From: Euonymus europaeus | Taxonomy: Eukaryota > Streptophyta > Magnoliopsida > Celastrales > Celastraceae | Assembly (NCBI GenBank): GCA_963580455.1 | Contig: OY756967.1 | Coordinates: 17,344,022-17,408,021 of the forward strand | Length of the DNA: 64,000 nucleotides | Direction of reading: 5' to 3' | Shown here: positions 33,420 through 45,419 of the stretch, piece after piece | Layout of the letters: each line of letters begins with the position of its first letter | How positions within the stretch are numbered: position 1 is the first letter of the stretch | Notes under the pieces: model-generated | Told to the model about the DNA's origin: nothing | Databases searched by the model: none | Seen by the model: only the letters and a program-made list of their open reading frames with translations | Made by a program: the position numbers and the translations under genes

Positions 33420-34500
33420 AGTTTTAGGTCCAAAAGTTTGACTTGCTGTGGTAGAAGTACTGCCACCTTAGCCAGGCACCACCATAATTTCATGTAATTG
33501 AAAGTTGGTGGTTTCTTATTCCACATCTCATGTGGAATACTACCTATTTTCTTGTGAGGCATTCTGTTAAGAATATAATTAGCAGTTAGCACTGCCTCCC
33601 CCCACAAGTTTTATGGTAGTCCAGAACTTATTAATATGGAATTAACCATTTCTTTTAAAGTTTTGTTCTTTCTTTCAGCAATTCCATTTTGTTGAGGTAT
33701 ATATGGTGCTATTGTTTGGTGGATGATTCCGAACTCATTACACAACTCGTCAAAGAGAGCAGAATCATATTCTACTCCTCTATCGGATATTTACCTTAAT
33801 CTTTTTACCAAGTTGATTCTCAACTTCATTTTTATATTTGATAAAGTTGTTCATTGCTCCGTTTTTGCTAGTTAACAAATAAACATAGCAATATCGTGTA
33901 TAATCATTGTTAAATGTAATGAAACACTTCTTTCCACTTCTACTTTGAACAAATTTCAAGTCGCAAAAATCACTATGGATTAATGCTAGAGGTTTAGTAC
34001 TTCTTTCAATTTTGTGAAAGGGTTTCTTGGCAAATTTTGCTTCAACGCATGTTTCACATTTATGGTCGACATCCAAATTGAATTTGGGTATTCGACCTAA
34101 GTTTGCCAACTTTTTCATTGTACCATAATTTATGTGTCCTAATCTACCATCCCATAGAAAAGGAGACACATCCATATAAATAGAAGATTTCTCTTTATTC
34201 ATAATGGATTTTGGGTACATAAATTTGCTATTTTTATCAATTACAACAATATTGGCTTTGAAAAGCCCATCACACATATACCCCATCCCCCACATAAGTT
34301 TCATCTTTAGAAACTACAAATTTATTGGATTCAAACACAATCTTGAATCCCTTGCTTATGATCAGAGACACGGATATTAGATTCTTGCAAATCTCTGGGA
34401 CATGTAGTACATCTCGCAGTGCGAGCTTCTTGCCTGAGGTGAACTTCAGAACCACTTCTCCAGTTCCTTCATTAGTGGCTGGATCTGAGTTGGCCATGTA
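33420..34500 (-). pseudogene. Copia-3 integrase with GAG-pre-integrase region
   Basis: The minus strand shows WDGRLGHINYGTMKKLANLG with a CETCVEAKF zinc segment, LALIHSDFCDL (first Asp) and, after a frame break near 33785, ISDRGVEYDS (second Asp) and QQNGIAERKN (Glu). The catalytic D-D-E residues are therefore present but not in one frame. An upstream piece, 34270-34497, with LRDVLHVPEICKNLISVSL belongs to the protease-integrase linker. Confidence 0.87.
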
Positions 34501-35698
34501 GATCTTCTCTCCATCATCTTTTTTTTTCTAAGATGTGAGGAGATCTTTATCGATGCATATATGCTTGGTTGCACCTGTGTCCACCCGCCAATTTTTGGTG
34601 TTTGTCACCAAGTTTACTTGGGTGACTACAGCAGCCAACATCTCTTCATCATCACTCTGCTCAACCAGGTGAGCTTGATTGGTAGATTTTCCCTTGCCTT
34701 TAGCTTTGGCCATATCCTTCTCCTTGTTAGGACATTTTCTGCAATCATTGGCTCGATGTCCAGGCTTGTCACATACAAAGCAGTACCTTCAAACTTCTAA
34801 GGCCGTTCCTTCTGCTTTCCCTTAGCTTGGTGATCCTTATTCCGTTTCCAATAAGCCTTGGGTTTGGAAGTTTCCACTAGGTTTGTCTTTGGTGCTCTTG
34901 GGGGTTCCGTCTTCTTCTGATTGTCTTCCTCAATTCGGAGATGGATTATTAAATCCTCCGTTTTAATTTCCTTGCGCTTGTGCTTCAAGTAATTCTTCAA
35001 GTCCAACCAACCAGGAGGAAACTTCTCAATGAGTGTTGCCACTTGAAAAGACTCACTTAGAGTCATTCCTTCTGCCATACGTCATGCAGAATCAGCTGAT
35101 AGTCTTCAGCCTAAGTGACAACATACTTGTCATCCACCACCTTGAAGTCTAGAAATTTAGCGACCATAAATTTCTTGGTATCGACATCCTTTGTCTTGTA
35201 CTTTTTCTCCAGAGAGCTTCATAGCTCCTTAGTTGAAGGTATGTCACAATATACATTATACAGGTCATCATTAGCAAGTTCACCAAGGATTAGATTCTCG
35301 CATATGTATTCTCCATCTTTCCAGGCATGCATTGTTGCCAAAGGCGTTGTATCCGATTCACCCTCCTGAAGGATAAGTCATTTTTCCGTTAAAAATCTGG
35401 CATGATTCTGGGCGGTCAAGTAAAAGTGTATCTTTTGTTGCCACCTTTTGAAATCAATGCCCTTAAACTTTTCTGGCTTTTCAACGAAAATTATAGAAAT
35501 CACCCTGTTTGTCATACGAACATTGTTCCCGATTCCAACGGTTGCAGCAGCAATAGGCACACCTTTAACAAGAGTAGCCATAGGCATACATCCATTAGGA
35601 GCAGCCACAACGCCTTGGTTCACATCACCAGGGGCATTTTCATCACCTTCACTATGGATGGTGGGTACCTCATTGTATGCTTGTTGAATTTGTTCCAT
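34501..35698 (-). pseudogene. Copia-3 gag and protease
   Basis: Gag starts at the ATG 35696-35698 (MEQIQQAYNEVPTIHSEGDE) and includes EKPEKFKGIDFKRWQQKIHF. A second frame 34797-35078 has LSESFQVATLIEKFPPGW. The zinc knuckle CFVCDKPGHRANDC is intact at about 34745-34790 in another frame. The protease box VDTGATKHIC lies at about 34548-34580. At least two frame breaks separate these parts. Confidence 0.88.
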
Positions 35699-35886
35699 TT
35701 TTCACTACAATATCAAATATTGAAGTGAGTAATCAATTTATTAATATAAGCACAACAATAACAATTGAAACACTTAAAAACCCTTTTCAAGGCAATACCT
35801 TGCCAATTAAATTTGTGTCTTTAAAAATTAGCAATCCGGTTTATTCCCAGGAAAGAGTGGGCTTTCCAATTAATATGGCGCGTAAT
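35699..35886 (-). other. Copia-3 leader, part next to gag
   Basis: AT-rich non-coding leader between gag and the inserted PIF-like element; it resumes at 37187-37780. Confidence 0.55.
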
Positions 35887-35889
35887 TAA

Positions 35890-37183
35890 GAGGTTGTTTG
35901 GTTTATCTGTTTTCCAAGTGTTTTTCGTTTTCATTTTTTGGAAAATGGAAAATAGATTGAAAACGTGTTTGGTAAATTAGAAAACACAGAAATAGAAAAT
36001 ATAGAAAATAAAAAATGATTGAAAAATAGAAAATGAAAAAAAGTCGTTTTCTAAATCAGAAAACACGGAGAAGTTTGACGGACTTCTCCATCTTTCCGTA
36101 TTCGTCTCCGCACTTTGCCCTTTAATTTATTATTAGGAGCTTTCTTGATAATCGCCTTCATCTCGGACTGGAGATCCTGAATTTATATCCATTGGGCACT
36201 CCCTCCCATCTCCTGTCTCTTGTCTCTCTCTCCTGAGCCTCTTTAAAGGTACCTCTCTCTGTGCCACTCTCAGATACCAACTACTCTAGCTGCTTCAACA
36301 GTTCAACTTCACAACCAACCTCATGGAATCCTTTCACAAGTGGGTGCTACAACTATCCATATGATGTGACAACTTTTCATCAGCCAAATAAACCCATCTG
36401 AGGAGGAAACAATGGCTTTAAGCCCCTGATGCTACAAATGGGCACAATAAAAGAAGAAAAACCATTATATGGTTAGTGACTCAGAAGACACAACAATAAT
36501 AGGCAATCATTCTGTGAGTTTTATTTTAATTTTTTATTATATAGAAGTGCAGTTGTGGTGAATGTGACGAAGTGATAATAATTTGCTGGATTTGCATATT
36601 TATTAACTGGACAAATGGGAAGGTTAGTTATGTGCTAGTTTGAGTTGCGATATCGAGCACAAAGTGTTTGTAAAAAGGTCGAAGAGAGAATTTCAAGTAA
36701 CGACATCAAATTTTTGGTGTTGAAATTAAAGATTTTCATCTTGTTTAGGGGAGAGTGGAGTTAAAACCCAATATTTGTTTAGTGTGAATCAATTTGTGCT
36801 TAAAATTTTGTGTTTGTGCAAGGGTCATATAAATCCGGCAATGGCATTTGGGCTGTTCTCGGTGGGAAATTGTCATTGACCAGGACAGTGTATTACATGA
36901 TAATGCAATGCCTTGGAGCCTTAAGTGGTGCTGCTATTGCTGAGTTTTATTAATTCTTAATTTTGTCATTAATGATCCTGGATATTTGCAAGAGTACAAA
37001 TCACCTTGTTCTTGGTATTCTGAATGATATATTGACTTTTTTTTTAGAAAACAATTTTCAATATTTTAAACCAAACATATTTTTTGTTTTCTTTTTCTTT
37101 AAAAATAGAAACAAAAAATAGAAAATGTAAAACAAAAAATGAAAATAGAAAACAGAAAATGAAAACACAAACCAAACGGACCC
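35890..37183. mobile_element. PIF/Harbinger-like non-autonomous element carrying an aquaporin gene fragment
   Basis: The left end reads GAGGTTGTTTGGTTTATCTG. The right end, reverse-complemented, reads GGGTCCGTTTGGTTTGTGTT. They agree in the GTTTGGTTT core of PIF/Harbinger (Tourist-type) termini. A TAA target duplication sits on both sides (35887-35889 and 37184-37186). Subterminal regions are A-rich with repeated GAAAATAGAAAA units. No transposase is present; the interior includes gene-like sequence with a PIP aquaporin exon at 36823-36953. Confidence 0.78.
36823..36953 (+). pseudogene. Captured aquaporin (PIP-type) exon fragment
   Basis: After a splice-acceptor-like GTGCAAG the plus strand reads GHINPAMAFGLF, then with a one-base shift GGKLSLTRTVYYMIMQCLGA and LSGAAIAEFY before a stop. 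GHINPA is the first NPA-box segment of plasma-membrane aquaporins, and the following block matches PIP proteins; the exon in PIP genes starts at the same glycine. The V-T after NPA is replaced by M-A, and a frameshift breaks it. The 150-200 bases before it look like intron sequence that came with the exon. Confidence 0.82.
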
Positions 37184-37186
37184 TAA

Positions 37187-37780
37187 GTAACTCATTTCCT
37201 AGACAGAATTTTCCAAGACACTAAAGTTTAAAATCACAAATAAAATGTGACAAGTTATGTACCAGAATATAAATAAAATAGTCGATATTAATAATTATCA
37301 GAGATTACAAGGTCAAGCTATATATTCAATATATTTAATTTCTAAGAGCAATAAGTATATTAGTTAATTGCGGCACTTATCAAGTTCATCAATCACTTTC
37401 ACTTTCCATATAAGCATACAATTATCACCGAATATGTTTAATGGTTTAAATTGTTCTTACCAATTTTATTGCATAAACGTTTGTAGGCTTTCCAAACAGT
37501 GGGGTATATTTGCTTTCTATTCAACTATAGATATTATGAATTTACACGGCATGCTAAAGACAAATCTTAGGCCAATCCAAGGCAAGCATACATAAAGGCA
37601 ATTATAGGAATAATGATTTTGTCAGCTCAAGAGAATAACCTGGACAGTTTCTACTAATCAATTAAACGCATGCATACACAAACCAGTTTCTATGCACGTA
37701 GCTAATCAAGTTCACAGCTAACTCATATACAATATAATTGACAGTTTATGCATATATAACTTATTAAATCACCTTAAGAA
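37187..37780 (-). other. Copia-3 leader, part next to the 5' LTR
   Basis: AT-rich sequence without coding signal between the PIF-like element and the 5' LTR. No TGGTATCAGAGC-type primer site is seen next to the LTR edge at 37781. Confidence 0.5.
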
Positions 37781-38380
37781 TCTTGGAAATTATTAGACAA
37801 ATCACCACATGCTTTACTTAATTGAAATGATATAATATAGAAACATGTAAATAAATTACAATCAAGCAAGCAAATACCAAATACCAAATAGAGGTAGAAT
37901 GATGAATATGAAGAATTGATGGATTGAGCCACGGCAAAGTCAAATCTCCTTGATGTGATTTACGTCTAGCCACGGATGTCTTAGCTCTCTTTGGACGAAC
38001 ACCTCTCAAGATACAACACTCCTTCACTGTTTGTTAGAGACACTTCTAAACAAACGATACTTACAAACCAAAACTGAACTAGTACTCTCAAAGATGTGAA
38101 ATGAAATGGAAGCAATAGAATAGAGATTTTTGTAAGAAAAATGGGAGCAAGATGGAGAGAATTTTTGCTTGAAATTTTATATTTTTCATACAAGCTTTGG
38201 GAGGGCTCTATTTATAACTCAAGAGTTGGACCTACTTCCAACCACTTTAACCCCAAAATCATCCACTATCTCATAATCCCCTAAAACAAGCCACAAAATC
38301 ATCCACTATCATATTATCTCCCTAAAATCAGCCATAATTTCCTCCATTATCTTTTGGCTGTTGAACATTCAAATCCATCA
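37781..38380 (-). repeat. Copia-3 5' LTR
   Basis: A 600-bp copy of the LTR at 30400-31010. Its outer end reads TGATGGATTT on the minus strand where the other copy has TGTTGGATTT. Confidence 0.88.
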
Positions 38381-38385
38381 CACTT

Positions 38386-38632
38386 GATATGTCTTGATTG
38401 GATGTCACCTCTATTACACACAATATAGTCTCACTTACTTATCAACGTAAGCAAAATATGTTTCTCAATACAGTTATATCAACAAAACACATCTTGCAAT
38501 ACAATTTTTTCTTATCACTTTCTCAACACACTCTAAATATCAAACATCAACGTCATCTCTCTCATGCTTTTCTACAATTTGTTGTTATTTTCTATCATTC
38601 TACAAATCTTGCGATATAATTTTTTTTCTTAT
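38386..38632. other. Spacer between Copia-3 and the solo LTR
   Basis: AT-rich. The first bases may continue the LINE RNase H remnant on the minus strand; the rest is unassigned. Confidence 0.35.
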
Positions 38633-39889
38633 TGATGTGTGTATTTTATACCACATTTACATGCATATTTTGGTACACATTTACATTATTTTGTATTAAG
38701 ATTGAGTTGATACTCTGAGATTTTGTGTGTTTTGTATGTAGGAGGGTTGAAGTGAAGTTGTGGTTGGATTGGAGAATATTTGGCTAAAAACCAGAGGAAA
38801 AAGCCCTTTCAATGTCCTACCAGTGCTCCAGCACTCCATAAGACATAAAAACCAGGAAAAAAATGCTCTTTCAGCGCCCTACCAGTGCTCCAGCATTTAA
38901 GAGGCAGAAGAAAATGCCCTTCCAACGCTCCAGCGCCAGAAGAGCACTCTGACCAGAATTACATTTCCAGAATTGCTGCAGATTTAGTTGACTAGGTTTT
39001 TAAGTCTTTTCCTTGTGTAAACCTAGGGGAAACCCACTTGAGGTATAAATAAAGCCTAAAAATATAAAAGAGGGGTTCTGGATTGACTAGAGAGAGAGGG
39101 GACGGCTGCATCTTCATCAAGATCTTCATCTTCTTCCTTCATTCCCTTGTTCATCCAACCATGGTTTCTTCTCTCTTTTCTTGTATATTTGTTATTATGG
39201 TTTGTAACTAAACTTAATTCTAGGGTTTGACCTAGCCAAGCATGAATATTATGAGTTGATTTGATCTATATTATAAGCTTTTGATTCAATTCTCAATTCT
39301 TGTTCTTAATTACCATACTTCAAAGTATGATTTCTACATAGTTGTTTGATCACCAATTATGTTGATTATTATACTCATCTAGCCAAATCACATAAACGAT
39401 CCGTATTTATGTATTTTGGTAGAATCGGAATTAAGGAGATTAATTTTCGAATGCTCTGATCCGGATTTAGGGGATTGATTGGTTGTTTAATTCATCTAGT
39501 CATAATGAGTTATTTTTACTAAATTAAAGACTGCCATCAAACATGATTAATTTGGTATCAATAATACGTGTTGTTGCCACGATCAATGGAATAACATAAT
39601 TGAGTGAGGAATTGACCCTTGAATTGGAATTGATATCAAATGCTTAATTTTTGTATCTCATAATAGGATTGCTTGGTAAGGTTGTGCCCTAGGTTTTTCT
39701 CATTGTAATTGTTAAAATTCTGTTTGCTCATTGATTTAAAGAATCAAAGATATTGTCCGTATTTAAATTGTCGTTGATTTATTTAGTTAAGTGCATTATT
39801 CGATTAAACTTGTCCCTGTGGGATCGACCTTGTACTCACACTTTGTGCTACATTAGTACACTTGTGCGCTTGCAAGTATTTTTACATCA
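38633..39889 (+). mobile_element. Solo LTR, 1,257 bp, with 5-bp target duplication
   Basis: The unit begins TGATGTGTGTATTTTATACC and ends TTTTTACATCA, and CTTAT flanks it on both sides (38628-38632 and 39890-39894). A TATAAAT box is at 39044-39050, followed by transcript-like sequence. The end CCCTGTGGGATCGACCTTG...GCGCTTGCAAG is typical of long LTRs of Tat/Athila-like Gypsy elements. No internal domain remains, so this is the product of LTR-LTR recombination. A GTGCTCCAGC-type short repeat recurs at about 38820-38935. Confidence 0.9.
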
Positions 39890-39894
39890 CTTAT

Positions 39895-41555
39895 CACTCT
39901 CTTTACACACTCTAAAATTTACAGTACTATAAAATTTTAACCATAAGATTAATTTGACAATTCCAAAAAACTCATTTTTGCCATATTTTCCATCATTCGT
40001 GATTGTAGTTAAAAAAAAATCTATCACAATTTATCTTATCTTTGTTCCTCTATCTACCTCTCATCTTCTCACCATCAAGGAACACCTCCTTCTGCTGTTG
40101 GAACGGCGGGTTCAGCCTCTCGACATGTCCTTTCATTAACTAGATTTTGCTTTGGTGAGACAGACCACAATGCTCTGATTGTCGTTTCCTATCTTTAGGC
40201 TAGGAAATGTAGCAGATTAATTTTTTGAGAAAATAATGAACCTTCTCATTAACTTTTGTTGATTATTTGACGGTTAAGAAACAGTCCAGGATAAATCCAG
40301 AAGCATAAAAAGTCACAAAATTTGTTGTTTCGGCTGATTTTAATTTCTTGTATACTCATAAGAAGAAAATGAATCCACACAAGATTGAAGGAAGCCCCCA
40401 AGCTTCTCGTGTGAAATTTTCTACCAAAATCCCTCACTTTTCGTCTAAACAAACAACTGAGATTTATGTCCTCTTTTCAACATCAACAATTTGTTCCTAT
40501 GTAAAACTGATTCTCTTGGAGATCTACGAAAAATTGGAGCGCACTACTTGGGTATTTCAAATGCTGAATTTATCCCAAGGAAGGAATTGAAGGGATTTAG
40601 ATGTTCCAGTAGAAATTAGATCCTTCCAACTCCAAATCTGGCGAATCAAACCCTTGTTGATTTCCTAGTGGTGGAGCTCATTTTACAGATTACGACTAGT
40701 CTCATGTACATACCAGCAACAATAAAACCCATGATTACTAAAGAAAAAACCTAAAAAGGCGCATAAAAATGCTCTAATAAAGAAGAAGAAAAATATGAAT
40801 TGCGAGAAGGTGGTGTCAGATCTTGAGAAGGAGGAGTCGAATATAATGAGAGATGGAGGGAAAGATAAAGATATGGAGATAGACTGAAGAAATAAGAAAA
40901 GCTAAGAGATAGGGGAAGAGATATCTGGAGCAATTGTGAAGAAATAAATAAGAAAAGACAAAAGATGATGTCAAAAAAGTGTCAGTCCTAAGAAGACGAT
41001 CAATGAAGATCCTTCCTGCGCAGTAAGAAAAAATGTGAGTTAAAGGTCACACTAGAGGTTTTCCTCTAGCGTTGGAGTAGCTTGGTTATGAATAGAAATT
41101 TTCATACCTAAATTTGAGAGCTTTATCTAAGAGTTGAGGAGAGTCCAAACTTAAATAGGAATAGAACTCTTCCTTTTCGTCATATGCACCGTTGATCTCT
41201 TGTTCACTGGAGTTCGAGCCTCAATAGGACCCTTCCCTCAGTAGGAATTAGAATCATCTTCAAGGTTAGTCTTCTAACTACTATAGGGAAACCATGTAGA
41301 ACCGAGCACCTCCTCGGTAAATCGAGGAGGCGTGCTTAAGAAAGGTTAGGCCTACCGAGATGCTTTCTAAGACCTAACGGCCAAATTCCATGGTCCAGGT
41401 GATGCATTCATTATCATGACACACGTCGTGCCCTGATGGGTGGGGTTATTTTGGTAACATCAAAAGATAAGAGAGAGGGATGTATAGAAAGATAGGAATG
41501 TTAGAAAAAAGAAAGGAAAAAACATATTTTTGAAGTCGTTACATTGGATTGTCCA
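39895..41555. other. Unassigned region
   Basis: No protein family recognised on either strand. 40780-40975 is purine-rich on the plus strand (GA-rich). 41297-41335 has an inverted repeat (CACCTCCTCGGTAAATCGAGGAGGCGTG). Short open frames at 39954-40139, 40348-40590 and 40249-40452 have no supporting features. Confidence 0.4.
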
Positions 41556-41559
41556 CCAG

Positions 41560-42264
41560 TGGATTCCACCGGAATTTACCATTGGATCTCCCCCGGATCC
41601 ATCTTTGAGAGGCACAAATCATCACAATTCATAGCTGCAATCACAATGGAGTCTCTCTCAAAAATGATGGACGGGAGATGGAGAGAATGAGCAAGATTCA
41701 TAGCTTTCTTCAATGCTAAACATTCTGCAAAAGTGGGTTCGAAGGGGCTGATTTACATATGGCTCTAGATGCCACATGAATGCCTAAATGGTCCCTAACA
41801 ACAAATCCCAGCCCAATGTTTGGTTCTTTTAAAGCCATATCAAAATTAATCTCATATACATTTGAAAGTGGAGGGCACCATCTTATCAAGAAACTGCTAT
41901 TGGAAGCACCTACAACCCGACTATCCTCAACTATCTACGTCGGTGTGAACTCTAGCTACTGTCATTATGTCAACTAAATCACCAACACTCTCCGCATGAA
42001 TCAATTTGCACTGTCAAAGGGCTTGATTTCTCCATGACCAAATCTGCCATAAGGACATTAAGAATATGGAAAATCTATCAGAACTCAAATCATGAGCGAG
42101 CCCACCTATCCATTGCAATCTGAACTCACTTCCAAAAAACTTATGAACCTAAGATAAACTGGTCAAACTTAGAGCTTGAAGAACACATCTATACTCGGCT
42201 AGAAGGTGGAACACTGAGTCAGATGCGTGACCGCATAACATACATCTAGCTAGAATGTGAATAG
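41560..42264 (-). pseudogene. LINE C-terminal part: zf-RVT and RNase H (RVT_3), proximal piece
   Basis: The minus strand reads CMLCGHASDSVFHLLAEYRC (about 42180-42240), the zf-RVT zinc-binding block. Further down it reads INFDMALKEPN, GLGFVVRDHLGIHVASRAI and, after stops, AMNLAHSLHLPSIIFERDS, the RVT_3 RNase H domain. The reading is interrupted at 42264/42265 by Copia-2 and resumes at 47240. Confidence 0.8.
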
Positions 42265-42478
42265 TGTTGAAAACAGCTGTAGATACTAATGATTAAAGCT
42301 AAGATTTGATTACCCGATTCTTAGGTAATTGATTGATATGATAGGCGGCAATTAAGGGATATTTACATTAGATATCATTAGTTTCCTATCTAAAAGTAAA
42401 AAATTCTTGTTAATATATATATACGTTGTAACCTTACAGTGACTATGAATGAGAAGCATGGAAACCCACAGTTTGACA
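42265..42478 (+). repeat. Copia-2 5' LTR
   Basis: TG...CA repeat directly followed by the primer-binding site. Contains a short (TA)n at about 42413-42422. Confidence 0.93.
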
Positions 42479-42538
42479 TGGTACTAGAGGAGTTAGGCAC
42501 AATCCCTTTTTTTCTTTTTCTTTTTAAACTCCATCATC

Positions 42539-43842
42539 ATGACTACTCCCCCTGGAGTTGATGCTACGCTTGATGTGAATTCTACCACCCCAAATACTTC
42601 TCCTCTTGATGATCTCACATCAGGGATGACTCAACTGTTCCAACAAACCCAAACCTACCAGCCAACGGTACCTTCATATGATGTTGCTTCCGCTTCTGTT
42701 GGAACGAAACTTGATGGCACAAACTATGGTTTATGGTCCCAAGTGTTGGAGATGTTCATATCTGGCCATGACAAATTGGGATATATTAATGGTGATTTTT
42801 CTGAACCGACTCCAACTGATCTGGTTTTTCGACGTTGGCGTACTGAGAATGGTATTGTCAAAGGATGGCTCATCAATGCCATGGATCCATCTCTCATACC
42901 AAATTTCATCCGATTCCCTACAGCATACCAGGTATGGAGATCAGCTGCTAATACTTATTATGATGGTACTGATACTTCTCAGGTTTATAATCTCAAGAAA
43001 CTTGTTACTCAAACATGACAAGGTGGAGGATCTCTTGAAGCTTACTATACTACTCTCCAAGGTTTATGGCGTGAAATAGATTTTCGTCATCCAAACCTAA
43101 TTACGTGCCCTGTTGACTTACAGGAATTCAATAAAATTGTTCAAGAGGATCGGGTATATACATTCATTGATGGTCTTGATGATCGATTGGATAAAACAAG
43201 GAGTGATGTTCTTCAGATGTCTCCCTCTCCAACTGTCGAACAAGCATATGTAATGTCTGCCGTGAAGATAATCGGCAATATGTGATGCTTGTTGGCCATG
43301 ATTCTTCTGATATGGCTATGTCATCTACTGGTATTTGAACTGAATCCTCTTTACTCTTAGCCAAATCGGTACGATCTTCTGATCGGCGAGGGGCTAGCAA
43401 GGACAAGCATTATGCTATTTCAGGTATGGGTTGCACTCATTGCAATAGCAAAAAACATACTCGTGACACTTTTTTTGAGCTACATGGCTATCCGGATTGG
43501 TGGGAAACTCTTCAATCAAAGAGGAAGAAAGATTCTTCTAGTCACACAGGTCGAGCTTTGGCAACTGCTGCCCTTCAGTTGTCTCTTTTGCCCATGAATG
43601 ATCTGCCACCAGAAAATACCTCTGAAGATTCAAGTACTGGTAGTGTTTTTGTTATGCATAATAATGGAAATTCTAGTGGCTGGATTGTGGACTCTGGGGC
43701 TACGGATCATATGACTTTCACTGTAGCTGATTTTAGTGACTTTACTTCTCCTCAGCAAAATAACATTCTTAATACTAATGGTGTCGCATACCCGGTGACA
43801 GGGCTGAAAATGTTGTGTTATCACCTCTTCTGTTTCACTTAG
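42539..43842 (+). pseudogene. Copia-2 gag and protease
   Basis: The ATG at 42539 begins MTTPPGVDATLDVNSTTPNT. The gag core includes LDGTNYGLWSQVLEMFISG and KGWLINAMDPSLIPNF. A TGA at 43016-43018 sits where the frame clearly continues (QGGGSLEAYYTTLQGLW). The zinc knuckle CTHCNSKKHTRDTFFELHGY (about 43431) has Phe at the fourth ligand, where Cys is expected. The protease box WIVDSGATDHM (about 43681) is intact. A frame break follows near 43800. Confidence 0.88.
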
Positions 43843-44069
43843 CAATACATTACTTCTTCCATCTTTGTCCAGCAAAATTTTATCTGTTGGTCGTATTGCG
43901 GAGGAGCTTAATTGTGTGGCTTTAATGTATCCTACATTTTGTCTCTATCAGGATATTCTGACCAAGATGATTATTGGGCGTGGTACTACACGGGGGGTAG
44001 GGGGCCTTTATATTACGTTGATGATTTGATAGTTGGTCAAGCCAATAGTGTTTGCAGCTCTGATGTTGA

Positions 44070-45010
44070 GGATGAGAAGAAACTTTGGTTGTGGCACCAT
44101 CGAATGAGACATCCATCTTTTGGTTACATGAAGCATGTACGCTTTGCACTGTTCCACTTGTACTTTGGCAAAGAGTCATCGTGTATCTTTTCCTCTGCAT
44201 AATACTAGAAGTTTGAAACCATTTGATTTAATTCATTCCGATATATGGGGGCCTTCCCCAATCACAACAAGTTCTGGTTTCCGTTGGTTTGTAACCTTTT
44301 TAGATGATTGTTCACGCATGACTTAGATATATTTATTGCGGACTAAATCTGACTTTTAATATCGGGTGTTTCGTCTTTTTCATGACATGATCAGAACACA
44401 ATATTCTGCTGACATTCGCATCCTCCGCTCAGACAATGGCGGCGAGTATGTGAATCATGAGAACCACACCTTCTTTACTGCAAATGGTCTTCGTGTCCTC
44501 AAACTCCGCAACAAAATGGTTGGTGAAACGGAAGAATCGTCATATTTTAGAAACTGCATGCTCAATGCTTATTGGTGCTCATATGCCTCAACTCTATTGA
44601 GATTTTGCTATTACCACTGCGGTTCATTTGATGAATAGGCTAGCTTCCAAGATTTTGAAGTTTAAAACTCCTCTTCAAGAACTCGATACTCATGTTTCAT
44701 TACCCTCAAGTTTGGTTATTTCTCCTCGTGTTTATGGTTGCACTGAATTTGTTCACATTACTAAACACCAACGAACTAAGTTGGATGCACCGATAGCACC
44801 GATAACCTTCTTGGGTATGCTGCTACTCAAAAAGGTTATCGGTGCTATCACCCTTCCTCTAAGCGGACCTATGTTACTATGGATGTTATGTTTGTTGAAT
44901 CCAAAATGCATTATTCAGGGGTATCTCGACCACCTCTTGAGGAGGAGAATACTTATATTGACTTGTTACAGTGGTGTGGTCCTCCCTCTACTGAAATAGA
45001 AATCACGGCA
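44070..45010 (+). pseudogene. Copia-2 integrase
   Basis: WLWHHRMRHPSFGYMKHV (pre-integrase) is followed by CTLAKSHRVSFPLHNTRS, LIHSDIWGPSP (first Asp) and ILRSDNGGEYV (second Asp, 44427-44450). The region of the catalytic Glu (about 44505-44560) is scrambled by small indels. Later VISPRVYGC and a VTFLGY-like segment mark the C-terminus, again in mixed frames. Confidence 0.85.
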
Positions 45011-45419
45011 CCAGATCATTCTCTTCTACTGTCTCATCCATTGGAGAATGATGGTGGCTCCGATTTGCAAACGGCCATAGTTGGTACAAATCCATTGGCA
45101 GCCGCTGGTATAGACCCCAGCTACACTCACCACTGGTAACAGTTCTACTTCTAATGGTGCCACTGTCAATCTTATTGCACCTGTGGTTCCTTCTGTTACA
45201 AGGACTTATAAGCATCAAACCCCTCCTTCACCACTACCTGCCCATACGTCTAATCAGAATCTCCAAAAGGTAACTCATTCTATCCCATCATTAACTGCCA
45301 ATGATACTACTGGGTATTACTTACCTTTCAGAAAGAATCGTGATCAACCACCCACACAGTACTCTCCTAACACTTGTGGCTAGAAATCCCGCTATCCTAT
45401 TGCTGATCATGTTACCACC

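Larger units (their letters stand above)
30400..38380 (-). mobile_element. Ty1/Copia retrotransposon (Copia-3, Tork/Tnt1-like) containing a PIF/Harbinger-like element
   Basis: Two LTR copies in the same orientation (37781-38380 as 5' LTR, 30400-31010 as 3' LTR) flank a minus-strand gag-protease-integrase-RT-RNase H series. A 5-bp direct repeat CACTT borders the unit (30395-30399 and 38381-38385). The polypurine tract GTGGGGGAT abuts the 3' LTR (31011-31019). No standard initiator tRNA-Met primer site is visible below 37781. Nearly 0.8 kb of AT-rich leader is split by the element at 35890-37183. Multiple frameshifts make it inactive. The Tork/Tnt1 placement rests on general protein resemblance. 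Confidence 0.88.

Noticed and set aside
41297..41335. Inverted repeat CACCTCCTCGG...CGAGGAGGCGTG as a terminator or small hairpin RNA
   Set aside because: Stem has mismatches and there is no transcript or gene context to support a role.
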